This document shows positions 1 through 7,000 of a stretch of 7,413 nucleotides of DNA, piece after piece. Source of the DNA: Nitrospirota bacterium (lineage in GTDB: Bacteria; Nitrospirota; Thermodesulfovibrionia; Thermodesulfovibrionales; JdFR-85); contig QIJG01000111.1 in the NCBI GenBank assembly GCA_003232715.1, positions 1-7,413 of the forward strand, in the 5' to 3' direction. The translations under genes were made by a program, and so were the position numbers. The notes beneath the pieces were generated by a model, which saw only the letters and a program-made list of their open reading frames with translations, searched no databases and was not told the DNA's origin. The first letter of the stretch is position 1. Every line of letters starts with the position of its first letter.

Positions 1-1158
1 GGCTGGGCGTGATGTCACCTCAAGCCCCTGGATGCGCTTTATTATATCTCCTACAGGCCTCAGCGAACTCAGCAGCGATGCCTTAATGAGCCCAACCTCA
101 AGGGCAATCCTCGGGGAAAAGGCATTCCTTATATCCGTCTCTATCTTTATTGCCTCAGACAGCAGCAGGGTCAGTTCTTCTTCAGTCACGGAAGGGAGTG
201 TCTTCTCTATAAAATCCTTTTCAATATCCGAAAGGCCGGCGTCAAGGCCGGCATCGTCTGCAGAGGAGGTGATTTTTGATATAAACAATGTCCGGATGAA
301 CTGCAGGAACTCCCTTGTAAATGCCCTGAAATCCGTACCTGAATCGTAAAGCCTGTTAACCAGAGAAAGAATCTCCTTACGGTCACCCCTCAGGAGGGCA
401 TCCGTCATCTTTATAATCCTGTCAACATCCGTTACGCCCAGAAGGTCCCTGACATCAGTGTCCGTTATCTGTGCTGAAAAGGCTGACAGCTGATCAAGAA
501 GGGTGAGGGCGTCCCTCATACTTCCATCTGCCGCCCTGACAATCATATCTACCGCCTGCCCGGATATCCCTATTCCCTCCTCTGATGTGATATGCCTTAT
601 ATGTTCTTTCATATCTGCAAACGGCACCCTCCTGAAGGAGAGATGCTGGCACCGCGACAGTACAGTAACGGGGATCTTCTGTGAAGCAGTGGTAGCCAGC
701 ACAAAGACAATATGAGGGGGCGGCTCTTCAAGGGTTTTTAAAAGCGCATTAAAAGCCGACTGACTGAGCATGTGGACCTCATCGATAATGTAGATCTTGT
801 ATCTCCCGGCGGATGGGGCATACTTGACCCTCTCCCTGAGGTCTCTTACATCCTCTACACTGTTGTTGGACGCCCCGTCGATCTCCATGACGTCAACGGC
901 ATGACCGTTAGAAACAGACGTGCAGAATTCGCATTTCCCACATGGCTGCGGGGTCGGGCCTTCCGCACAGTTGAGTGCCTTTGCAAGTATCCTCGCAGCA
1001 GAGGTCTTACCCACCCCCCTCGGACCGGAAAAGAGATAGGCATGTGCAATCCTTTCCTGAGAAATGGCGTTTCTGAGTATAGTGCTTATGGTCTTCTGAC
1101 CGACAAGCCCGTCAAAAGTATCAGGTCTCCACTTTCTTGCAAGGACAATGTAGCTCAT
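1..1158 (-). CDS. dnaX: DNA polymerase III subunit gamma/tau, C-terminus cut off by window edge
   Basis: This is the clamp-loader ATPase of the replicative polymerase, which loads the beta clamp onto primed DNA in the cytoplasm. The minus frame is open without a stop for 386 codons from the ATG at 1158 to the window edge. It starts MSYIVLARKWRPDTF, the usual DnaX N-terminus. The Walker A motif GPRGVGKT is at residues 45-52, and four zinc cysteines are at 64, 73, 76 and 79. Walker B DEVH is at 126-129, sensor 1 near ATT 155-157, the arginine-finger motif SRC at 168-170 and sensor 2 GSMRDAL at 212-218. The clamp-loader domain III follows; the tau-specific C-terminus lies outside, so a possible programmed frameshift for gamma cannot be judged. 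No A-rich slippery run was seen in the visible part. There is no clear Shine-Dalgarno sequence before the ATG. The gene lies about 50 nt downstream of the SRP RNA and probably shares its transcript. Confidence 0.97.
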   Translation of the reverse strand, partial: MSYIVLARKWRPDTFDGLVGQKTISTILRNAISQERIAHAYLFSGPRGVGKTSAARILAKALNCAEGPTPQPCGKCEFCTSVSNGHAVDVMEIDGASNNSVEDVRDLRERVKYAPSAGRYKIYIIDEVHMLSQSAFNALLKTLEEPPPHIVFVLATTASQKIPVTVLSRCQHLSFRRVPFADMKEHIRHITSEEGIGISGQAVDMIVRAADGSMRDALTLLDQLSAFSAQITDTDVRDLLGVTDVDRIIKMTDALLRGDRKEILSLVNRLYDSGTDFRAFTREFLQFIRTLFISKITSSADDAGLDAGLSDIEKDFIEKTLPSVTEEELTLLLSEAIKIETDIRNAFSPRIALEVGLIKASLLSSLRPVGDIIKRIQGLEVTSRPA

Positions 1159-1209
1159 AATAGATTATTGGTTATACATTTGAGATTGATATTGTAAGCC
1201 TGTCTTCTC

Positions 1210-1326
1210 AATGCAGCCAGGCAACAACTTACTGCGGCACCGGGTTGAGCTGCTTACCGTTGCTTCCTTCCGGACCTGGCGGACTTCACATTCTTCCCGT
1301 GCGCAGGGCTGCTGCCCGACTGCATT
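1210..1326 (-). ncRNA. ffs: Signal recognition particle RNA, small 4.5S type
   Basis: This is the RNA of the signal recognition particle, which binds Ffh and directs nascent membrane and secreted proteins to FtsY at the membrane. The minus strand contains the hallmark CAGGTCCGGAAGGAAGCA (about 1278-1261), with the GGAA tetraloop at 1271-1268 and the conserved internal-loop bases on both sides. The two ends pair: AATGCAG at 1326-1320 with CTGCATT at 1216-1210. Pairing continues inward (CGGGCAGCA with TGTTGCCTG) to give about 17 bp with few wobbles. At about 117 nt it is the short form without an Alu domain. The exact ends are inferred from the pairing. No separate promoter is evident in the 44 nt after the tRNA, so it is probably made from the tRNA-Ser promoter by processing. 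Confidence 0.95.
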
Positions 1327-1370
1327 CAGGAAACAGGACTTTAATCTGCGGCCAAATTAATATTATTATC

Positions 1371-1460
<90 letters not shown>

Positions 1461-1501
1461 ATCAATGATTTCGCGCTCTAATGCCCTCAAATCAGGGACT
1501 G

Positions 1502-1526
1502 CCTGTAATTATAGCATAACTACAGG
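1502..1526. repeat. 25-bp inverted repeat over the tRNA-Ser promoter -10
   Basis: The arms CCTGTA and TACAGG, separated by an AT-rich core, form a nearly perfect palindrome. Reading inward, 10 of 12 positions pair and the two exceptions are G-T oppositions. In ntrX readthrough RNA this would form an 11-bp stem (including one G-U pair) with a 3-nt loop. There is no T-run after it on either strand, so it is not a standard intrinsic terminator. It could be an operator, an RNA processing or transcript-end hairpin, or chance symmetry around TATAAT. Confidence 0.6.
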
Positions 1527-1537
1527 AGCTTGACCAA
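1508..1537 (-). promoter_or_regulatory. Extended -10 promoter for tRNA-Ser, ffs and probably dnaX
   Basis: On the minus strand TATAAT (1513-1508) is preceded by TGC, giving a perfect TGnTATAAT extended -10. A weak -35 candidate, TTGGTC (1537-1532), is 18 nt upstream. Transcription would begin near 1501 and give a leader of about 40 nt before the tRNA. Position and match are seen in the sequence; activity is inferred. The -10 lies inside an inverted repeat, described separately. Confidence 0.65.
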
Positions 1538-1577
1538 TAGCCCCTTTCCATCCTGTTATCGGTAATCCCGTAGTCTG

Positions 1578-2450
1578 CTACTGTGAAAGACCGAAGGCCT
1601 TTATCTTTCTGTGGAGATTACTCCTTTCAATCTGCAACACCTCTGCCGTCCTGGATATGTTCCAGTTGTTCTCCTGTAATTTTTTCAGGATAAAATCGCG
1701 TTCAAAGGTATCACGTGCCTCTCTCAATGCCTTAAAAGAAAAGTAGTCATGGGGCCTGAGGTTAAAAAAGGTGACATTCCTTTCCGTAATTGTCTGTGAT
1801 GGTGTCATGATAATTAAGCGCTCAATCGAGTTGCGCAGTTCCCTGACATTGCCGGGCCAGTTATAGCCTATAAAAAGGTCAAGGGCCCTGCGGGTTATCT
1901 TCTTTACCGGTCTCCCATACTCCCGCGCAATACTCTGAAGGAAATACTCGACAAGAATGGGAATATCCTCCTTCCTTTCCCTCAGGGGAGGAACATTAAG
2001 GGGAATGACGTTCAGTCTGAAAAAAAGATCTTCCCTGAAGTTTCCATTTGCCACCTCTTCATTGAAGTCCTTGTTTGTTGCAGACACAATTCTGACATCC
2101 ACGCTGATATTTTTGTTCCCGCCGACCCTCTGAAACTCCTGAGTCTCAATTATCCTCAAAACCTTTGCCTGTGTCTGCAGGGACATATCCCCGACCTCGT
2201 CAAGAAAAAGGGTGCCCCCGTCTGCGAGTTCGAACTTCCCCTTCTTTCTCTCATACGCACCTGTAAAGGAGCCCTTCTCATGGCCGAAGAGTTCACTCTC
2301 TATAAGCTCTGCCGGTATGGCGGCACAGTTCACCTCAACAAAGGACCTATGGGCCCGCGGACTCTTTTCATGTATAAGGCGGGCAACGAGTTCCTTGCCA
2401 CTGCCGCTCTCCCCCATGATAAGGACCCTGCTTGAGCTTGAAGCCACCAT
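1578..2450 (-). CDS. ntrX: NtrX-type sigma-54 response regulator, AAA+ and DNA-binding half (separated from receiver by a frameshift)
   Basis: This is the output half of a sigma-54 (RpoN)-dependent activator. It remodels the polymerase-promoter complex using ATP and binds enhancer-like sites. Numbering from the ATG at 2450, Walker A GESGSGKE is at 13-20, and the sigma-54 contact loop reads GSFTGA at 60-65, a variant of GAFTGA. Walker B TLFLDEVGD is at 80-88, FREDLFFRLNV (arginine finger region) at 138-148 and WPGNVREL at 198-205. A Fis-type helix-turn-helix ends the protein (about 262-288, with ISRTAEVLQIERSNLHRKI). Homology extends upstream of this ATG, in the same frame, as LVGDSPAIKTLRRQID back to about 2501. 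That frame then meets a stop at 2523-2525 with no ATG, GTG or TTG between. The ATG at 2450 is therefore probably not a natural start; the piece belongs to the receiver gene that begins at 2893. Confidence 0.88.
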   Translation of the reverse strand: MVASSSSRVLIMGESGSGKELVARLIHEKSPRAHRSFVEVNCAAIPAELIESELFGHEKGSFTGAYERKKGKFELADGGTLFLDEVGDMSLQTQAKVLRIIETQEFQRVGGNKNISVDVRIVSATNKDFNEEVANGNFREDLFFRLNVIPLNVPPLRERKEDIPILVEYFLQSIAREYGRPVKKITRRALDLFIGYNWPGNVRELRNSIERLIIMTPSQTITERNVTFFNLRPHDYFSFKALREARDTFERDFILKKLQENNWNISRTAEVLQIERSNLHRKIKAFGLSQ

Positions 2451-2473
2451 ATCGATCTGCCGGCGGAGGGTCT

Positions 2474-2893
2474 TTATTGCCGGGGAGTCACCAACAAGCT
2501 GCCAAGGACCTGGTATTCCCGCTCAATAGTCCCGCGCTCAAGGGCCCTTTGAGCGGTAATAAGCACCCTCTCAAGGGAGAGGGGCTTTTCAAGAAAGTCG
2601 TAAGCCCCTATTTTTGTAGCCTTTACTGCTATCTCCACGGTCCCGTGACCTGAGATCATGACAACAGGGAGACGCTCCCTCTTTGTCTTTATATCCTCCA
2701 GGACCTCCATGCCGTCACGGTCGGGAAGCCAGATATCGAGAAAGACGAGATCAACAGGCATGGAGTCCGTCATCTGAATGGCCTCCTCTCCTGCCTCGGC
2801 AGTAAAGACCTCATAGCCCTCGTCCTCAAATATCTCCCGCAGGCTTTCTCTTATTCCTGCCTCATCATCAACTATCAATACCGAATAAGCCAT
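2474..2893 (-). CDS. ntrX: NtrX-type response regulator, receiver half (ends early by frameshift)
   Basis: This is the receiver domain that takes phosphate from the neighbouring NtrY-type kinase. It has the acidic pair D9 and D10, phosphoacceptor D53 (LDIWLP), S81 and K103 (EKP), so it looks functional. SGHGTVEIAVKATKIGAYDF is characteristic of NtrX/NtrC-like receivers. The ATG at 2893 has GAGG 9 nt upstream and follows the kinase gene by 52 nt. After about residue 131 the frame leaves the family pattern (LLVTPRQ, stop at 2474-2476). The expected continuation LVGDSPAI is found in the -1 frame, overlapping this end. A natural single-domain receiver is possible but less likely, because the fragment downstream has no proper start. 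The intact gene would span 2893-1578, about 440 codons. Confidence 0.87.
   Translation of the reverse strand: MAYSVLIVDDEAGIRESLREIFEDEGYEVFTAEAGEEAIQMTDSMPVDLVFLDIWLPDRDGMEVLEDIKTKRERLPVVMISGHGTVEIAVKATKIGAYDFLEKPLSLERVLITAQRALERGTIEREYQVLGSLLVTPRQ
2491..2512 (-). repeat. Imperfect 11-bp tandem repeat at the ntrX frameshift
   Basis: On the minus strand CAGGTCCTTGG (2512-2502) is followed directly by CAGCTTGTTGG (2501-2491), identical at 8 of 11 positions. Each copy encodes a similar start to the conserved linker motif: EYQVLG in the receiver frame, or Q-LVG in the downstream frame. An 11-nt addition gives exactly the -1 offset needed. The alternative is a small deletion, since many NtrX linkers are about ten residues longer here. 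Confidence 0.55.
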
Positions 2894-2945
2894 ACTTTAG
2901 TACCTCACCCCCGGGCTGCCTGAACTTAACCTGCATTTCAACCCG

Positions 2946-4898
2946 CTAACTTTCGTTTCCTGAGCATGGCAGCTCAATCGTAAATACCGTACCTTTTGGT
3001 TCATTGTCGGCGACTCTTATTATACCACCATGTTCGGTGATAATCCTGTGAACTATTGCAAGGCCAAGGCCCGTGCCTTCCTTGCTGGTTGAGAAATAGG
3101 GCAAAAAGAGTTTTTCCTTGTCCTCATCCCTGATCCCCACACCTCTATCAGCGATTTCTATTTTAAACACGTCGCGGGTTTTATCTGAATCCATCCTTAC
3201 CTCTATAGTCTCCCCGTCTCCGGTAGCCTTTACTGCATTGTCAAAGAGATTGATAAGCGCACGCCTGAATTGTTCCCTGTCCAACCACACAGGGGGTATA
3301 TCTTCACCAAAGTGCAGGGTTATCTTACGTCCGTATCCCTTATAAAGAGAGACAACCTCATCAAGGAGGCCCCTCAGGTCAACATGGTTTTTGTTTATAC
3401 GCGGCATTCTGCCGAGCCTTGCAAACTCGTCCACCATCTTCTGAAGACTCTCCACTTCTCTTATAATGGTCTGGGCGGATTGTTCAATTACCCTGCCGAA
3501 ATCTCCCACACCCTGTTTCCATTTTCTTAACATCCTTTCAGTGGAGAGCTTTATCGGCGTAAGGGGATTCTTTATCTCATGGGCCATCCTCCTCGCCACC
3601 TCCTGCCAGACAAGGGCCTGCTGGGCCTTTACAATCCCTGTGAGGTCTTCAAAAACAACAAGAAGCCCGGTGGGGGTGCCAACAGGATCGTGGAGCTGGG
3701 TAATAAATATCCTGAGGGTAAGGAGCTTCCCGGAGACATTTACCTTAAGCTGTCTGCTCGTACTCGTAAAATCCCTCAGCCGTATACCCGTTATAAAATC
3801 CTTCAGCTCTTCTGATTCAATATGGTTCAGAAGAACAGGATACTCTTTGCCTATAACATCCTGTGGCTTGATATTTAATATCCTCATGGTTGCGGTATTG
3901 ACGGTCAGAACCTTTCTTTTTTCATCCAGAGATATAACTCCCGAGTCTATATTCTCGATTATGCTCTCCATACATACCCTTCTTCTGTCAGACTCGATGT
4001 AGGCCTTCTGAAGGGAATCCTTGCTCTCCCTGAGTTCTCTGACCATCCTGTTAAAAGAGTCCACCAGAAGACCGATCTCGTCATCCCTTTTGAGATCAAT
4101 AGAGATGTCCAGGTCACCCCCTGCTATAGCCTCTGTTGCCTGGGCAAGACGCTGAATCGGCTCGGTAATTCCCCTTGAAATTCTGAGAGAAACCCACATG
4201 GTCATAAAGACAATCAGGACCGTGAAGAAACCAAAGGCAAGTATGTAATTGGCTTTTATAGGTGTACGCCATTTTTCAAGGGCGACATAATCCTCATATG
4301 CTGACCTGACCTTTTCCGCCTGCCGGACGATCTTAGGGGAAAGGACCCTTTCCACCACAATAACCCCCTTCAGCTTTCCCCTCTCCCTCAAAGGTACCAC
4401 AGCCCTGATAATATCTCCATAAGGAGTTGAGATAACCTCTGTCCCTTCCTTGCCCTCAAAAGCCTTTCTGAGAGTCTCGGTAGGATTTTCAGGCATGGCA
4501 TAGAGTCTCTCCACATCAAAACCCTCTGAGGGGCTATGTCCTGATAAAACCTCCTTTGCCTCTGAAAGGACATCTTCTTTCTCACTGTCATAAAAGATAG
4601 ATGCAATTGACAGGGCATTCTCAAACGGCACCTTTAACCGGGGGTTGAGCCATCTGTCGACATAGGCTGTTATCAGTCCGCTGGCTATTACAAACAGCAA
4701 AATCGACGGTATCAGCGTAAGGGTAACGAAGATGGTCACGATCCTGGTCTTGAATTTATATCCCGGGACCCTGTGTTTCTTTTCAAGATAAAGACGGATA
4801 AGGGTTTTGGAGACAAAGAAGACAAGGGTAAGGAGGGCGATTACAGCAAGATTAAAGACAAGTAATGTCAGGACCTTTATGGCAAGGTCTTCACTCAT
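2946..4898 (-). CDS. ntrY: NtrY-type membrane sensor histidine kinase
   Basis: This inner-membrane kinase phosphorylates the adjacent NtrX-type regulator; in Proteobacteria NtrYX affects nitrogen metabolism, redox and envelope functions. It has 650 residues. Membrane segments lie at about 7-30, 52-78 and 216-238, with a sensing region of about 135 residues between the last two. HAMP follows at about 239-291 and PAS at about 310-420. The dimerisation/phosphoacceptor motif is MAHEIKNPLTPIKLS with H440. The ATPase domain has the N box (NLFDNAVKA, N550 and N554), G1 DRGVGI (584-589), PYFSTSKEGTGLGL (600-613) and a normal C-terminal end. The layout and the phosphoacceptor region match NtrY rather than soluble NtrB. 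Its ATG overlaps the stop of the upstream DUF4390 gene by 4 nt (ATGA), which suggests translational coupling. The signal sensed cannot be told from sequence. Confidence 0.93.
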   Translation of the reverse strand: MSEDLAIKVLTLLVFNLAVIALLTLVFFVSKTLIRLYLEKKHRVPGYKFKTRIVTIFVTLTLIPSILLFVIASGLITAYVDRWLNPRLKVPFENALSIASIFYDSEKEDVLSEAKEVLSGHSPSEGFDVERLYAMPENPTETLRKAFEGKEGTEVISTPYGDIIRAVVPLRERGKLKGVIVVERVLSPKIVRQAEKVRSAYEDYVALEKWRTPIKANYILAFGFFTVLIVFMTMWVSLRISRGITEPIQRLAQATEAIAGGDLDISIDLKRDDEIGLLVDSFNRMVRELRESKDSLQKAYIESDRRRVCMESIIENIDSGVISLDEKRKVLTVNTATMRILNIKPQDVIGKEYPVLLNHIESEELKDFITGIRLRDFTSTSRQLKVNVSGKLLTLRIFITQLHDPVGTPTGLLVVFEDLTGIVKAQQALVWQEVARRMAHEIKNPLTPIKLSTERMLRKWKQGVGDFGRVIEQSAQTIIREVESLQKMVDEFARLGRMPRINKNHVDLRGLLDEVVSLYKGYGRKITLHFGEDIPPVWLDREQFRRALINLFDNAVKATGDGETIEVRMDSDKTRDVFKIEIADRGVGIRDEDKEKLFLPYFSTSKEGTGLGLAIVHRIITEHGGIIRVADNEPKGTVFTIELPCSGNES

Positions 4899-5464
4899 CT
4901 CAGTGGTTCCAGGGAGGATTCATTCCATCTGAACAACCCTGAATCACTTGAGACCTTGAATTCCCTGTCAGGCAGGAAAAAGAATATCTCACTAAACAGG
5001 GATGGTATATTCCTGAGCCGTGACTCCACGGTAGTCCTCACAAAATACGTTCCTGAGGGCATACCCTTAAGACTGGTAAGATAGGAGTCATCGAAGTTCA
5101 ATGCCCACTTCATCATGGATTCAAAGCTGTTGAATCTCTTTTCAATAAGGGTATCGCCGTTAAAAGAAGTAGCTATATATTCCTTTTTCATGGGGTCACT
5201 CCTTATCTTCCTCACAATCTTTCTGCCAACAATGAATTCATCAGGCCACGTCTTCCATAATCGGAAGAGGTCAATATAAAAGATTACCTCCTTTGAGATT
5301 CCTTTCCGGATCTCATCTACATAATCGGAATCAAGGTCAAGCTGGAAGGATACCCGGATGACGCTATCCTTAAAAGCAAGATAAGGCCCCTTTATCTCCA
5401 GGGCCTCAGCCATGTGGAGAAATATGAGACTCAGCATAAGTATGAGAAATAATCGCTTTAACAT
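4895..5464 (-). CDS. DUF4390 family secreted protein upstream of ntrY
   Basis: The function is unknown. The start chosen is the ATG at 5464, giving 189 residues with a clear signal peptide: MLKRLF, a hydrophobic stretch to about residue 18, and cleavage after AEA at 21. A longer reading from an ATG at 5515 adds 17 polar residues ahead of the signal peptide, and that ATG overlaps a perfect extended -10, so it is unlikely. GGAG lies 11 nt before the chosen start. The mature part is beta-rich in appearance, with the stretch YIDLFRLWKTWPDEFI (63-78) followed by basic residues. This fits my recollection of DUF4390 proteins, which sit before ntrY in several lineages. It may be an exported partner of NtrY sensing, but that is inference from position. 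Confidence 0.8.
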   Translation of the reverse strand: MLKRLFLILMLSLIFLHMAEALEIKGPYLAFKDSVIRVSFQLDLDSDYVDEIRKGISKEVIFYIDLFRLWKTWPDEFIVGRKIVRKIRSDPMKKEYIATSFNGDTLIEKRFNSFESMMKWALNFDDSYLTSLKGMPSGTYFVRTTVESRLRNIPSLFSEIFFFLPDREFKVSSDSGLFRWNESSLEPLR

Positions 5465-5513
5465 TTTTGGCAGGACTCCTCTCTCTTGCAGCCTTGCTTC
5501 TTGAACTAAAATC

Positions 5514-5522
5514 ATTATATCA
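5514..5522 (-). promoter_or_regulatory. Extended -10 promoter of the DUF4390-ntrY-ntrX operon
   Basis: On the minus strand TGATATAAT (5522-5514) gives a perfect TGnTATAAT; no good -35 is seen, as is common with extended -10 sites. Transcription would start near 5507, about 43 nt before the ATG at 5464. This argues against the alternative start at 5515. Activity is inferred. Confidence 0.6.
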
Positions 5523-5607
5523 TAACAAAACTCTGACGGGCTTTGAAAAGCAGGAAAGAAAGAGGCGGCAGGAATAAGGGCTTAAACCCTTGAATCGGAG
5601 GCAGGCT

Positions 5608-6090
5608 ATGGAAATTACAGCAGTAAGGCTTGAGATTCCCGACGGGTGTAATATCATCCTTGGTCAGACGCATTTCATAAAAACCGCTGAAGACCTTTAT
5701 GAGATTATGGTGACCTCTGTGCCACAGGCAAGATTCGGCCTTGCCTTTACAGAGGCATCCGGACCGTGTCTTATACGCACCGAAGGCAATGAACCCGTGC
5801 TGACTGAGGTGTGCATAAAGAACCTCCGGGCAATTGACGCAGGCCATGTATTCTGCATACTCATGAGGGATGCCTTCCCCGTTAATGTCCTGAACCAGAT
5901 AAAAAACTGTCAGGAGGTCTGCCGGATATTCTGTGCTACAGCCAATCCCCTTGAGGCCGTTGTCGCCGTTACAGGACAAGGCAGGGGTGTACTTGGAGTG
6001 ATTGACGGATTCCCTCCGAAGGGAGTTGAGTCAGCAAAAGACAGGGAGGAGAGACGGGAATTTCTCAGGAAGATAGGATATAAATTATAG
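5608..6090 (+). CDS. Adenosine-specific kinase (COG1839/DUF355 family)
   Basis: This small cytoplasmic protein belongs to the family represented by Pyrobaculum aerophilum PAE2307, described as adenosine-specific kinase; its physiological role is poorly known. It has 160 residues, close to full family length. Conserved blocks are GQTHFIKTAEDLYE (19-32), FGLAFTEASG (43-52), an AGH motif (78-80), FPVNVLNQIK (90-99), FCATANP (108-114), GRGVLGVIDG (125-134) and a terminal LRKIGYKL. The ATG at 5608 is chosen because GGAGG (5597-5601) lies 6 nt upstream; an in-frame TTG at 5590 would put that ribosome binding site inside the gene. It is the first gene of the rightward block and is followed 17 nt later by the PAP2 gene. 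No convincing promoter was seen in the divergent spacer. Confidence 0.9.
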   Translation: MEITAVRLEIPDGCNIILGQTHFIKTAEDLYEIMVTSVPQARFGLAFTEASGPCLIRTEGNEPVLTEVCIKNLRAIDAGHVFCILMRDAFPVNVLNQIKNCQEVCRIFCATANPLEAVVAVTGQGRGVLGVIDGFPPKGVESAKDREERREFLRKIGYKL

Positions 6091-6107
6091 ATAATGGAGA
6101 TAAAGAT

Positions 6108-6908
6108 TTGAAAAAGAGTTTTTTTGGTTGGCTTATTATTTTTTTATTGATGGCTGGAATTAATAATGCATATTCTGCAGAGTTATTTGTCCGGAACCCG
6201 GGCATTGAGGATATTCCTCAGATTAGTCAGCCAAAAGGCGAATCTGCCCGTGAAGATATCGGCCTTGGCAAAGAATATTTGAAAAGCTATATTCTGGATA
6301 CAAAAACCATAGTCTCATCACCGTTACATTGGGAGAATCAGGACTGGATAAAGGCCTCTCTTATCTTGGGTATGACCATCGGATTATATACCTTTGATCA
6401 GGATATACATGACTGGGTGCAAAGAAATCGCAATAAGACTTCTGATGAAACAGCAAAGGTGGCAAAGCTTTTTGGTGATGGAAGATACATGCTGCCACCG
6501 TTAGGGTTATTCTATCTCTATGGCTGCATAGCTAAAAGTGGTAAGGCTGAAAAAACTGCACTTCTCAGTCTGGAAAGTGTTGTGGTGTCTGGATTTTTTA
6601 CACAGATAATTAAATTTGCCGGACATAGACACAGGCCAGGTCATGGAGACGCCTACAATAAATGGAGTGGTCCTGGTTTTTCAACCTCTAATCTATCCTT
6701 TCCTTCAGGTCATACGCAGACTGCATTTGCAATAGCGACTGTAGTAGCCTCAGAATACGAGGATAAGGCCCTTATTGCGCCGCTGGCATACGGGATTGCT
6801 ACTTTAACGGCTTTATCGAGAATAAACGACAATGCACACTGGAGTTCGGATGTTTTTTTAGGAGCTGCTCGGTTATTTCACAGCAAAAAAGATTGTCTCG
6901 TTGCATAA
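6108..6908 (+). CDS. PAP2-family phosphatase, secreted, C-terminus altered by apparent frameshift
   Basis: This is a phosphatidic acid phosphatase type 2 protein, probably acting on lipid or other phosphate esters outside the cytoplasm. The start is TTG, preceded by GGAGA at 6096-6100; the next ATG would lose most of the signal peptide (MKKSFFGWLIIFLLM, cleavage near YSA at 22-24). All three catalytic motifs are present: K169 to RP at 176-177 (KX6RP), PSGH at 199-202, and SR 237-238 with H244 and D248. The frame ends after GAARLFHSKKDCLVA. The +1 frame from 6868 instead reads LGYFTAKKIVSLHNKK and continues for 40 codons to TGA at 6988-6990, the expected end for such proteins. The intact gene would therefore be about 294 residues, ending 10 nt before hisI. 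By eye the gene is more AT-rich than its neighbours. Confidence 0.9.
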   Translation: MKKSFFGWLIIFLLMAGINNAYSAELFVRNPGIEDIPQISQPKGESAREDIGLGKEYLKSYILDTKTIVSSPLHWENQDWIKASLILGMTIGLYTFDQDIHDWVQRNRNKTSDETAKVAKLFGDGRYMLPPLGLFYLYGCIAKSGKAEKTALLSLESVVVSGFFTQIIKFAGHRHRPGHGDAYNKWSGPGFSTSNLSFPSGHTQTAFAIATVVASEYEDKALIAPLAYGIATLTALSRINDNAHWSSDVFLGAARLFHSKKDCLVA

Positions 6909-6933
6909 TAAGAAAAGGAACATGAAAATTAGC

Positions 6934-6959
6934 ATCCTTCCGGTTATAAATGGAAGGAT
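6934..6959. repeat. 8-bp inverted repeat ahead of hisI
   Basis: ATCCTTCC (6934-6941) and GGAAGGAT (6952-6959) form a perfect 8-bp stem with a 10-nt AT-rich loop. Only two T residues follow, so it is not a typical intrinsic terminator. It lies after the current PAP2 stop but inside the restored PAP2 frame. It may be an mRNA hairpin or chance. Confidence 0.5.
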
Positions 6960-7000
6960 TTCCGGCTTAGTGATATCCTATAATTTCTGATGGAGGTGAA

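Noticed and set aside
231..255. Repeated AAGGCCGGC near the left end
   Set aside because: It encodes a short DAGLDAGL repeat in dnaX and is only two copies of nine bases; probably unimportant.
772..1197. Open plus-strand frame of 141 codons
   Set aside because: It lies antisense to dnaX, whose motifs are unmistakable; the translation has no family-like features.
1502..1526. LexA box or intrinsic terminator at the palindrome
   Set aside because: The half-site spacing is 15 nt rather than 8, and no T-run follows the stem on either strand.
2477..2522. Programmed -1 ribosomal frameshift in ntrX
   Set aside because: No X XXY YYZ slippery heptamer in the proper frame and no obvious stimulatory structure; the tandem repeat explains the offset more simply.
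3466..4002. Open plus-strand frame of 178 codons
   Set aside because: It is antisense to the PAS and kinase regions of ntrY; serine-rich low-information translation.
5576..5591. Small inverted repeat AAGGG/CCCTT before the adenosine-specific kinase
   Set aside because: Only a 5-bp stem with a 6-nt loop; too weak to assign a role.
5590..5607. Upstream TTG start for the adenosine-specific kinase
   Set aside because: It would bury the GGAGG ribosome binding site in the coding region; the ATG at 5608 matches the family N-terminus.
5515..5979. Open minus-strand frame of 154 codons
   Set aside because: It is antisense to the adenosine-specific kinase, which matches its family from end to end.
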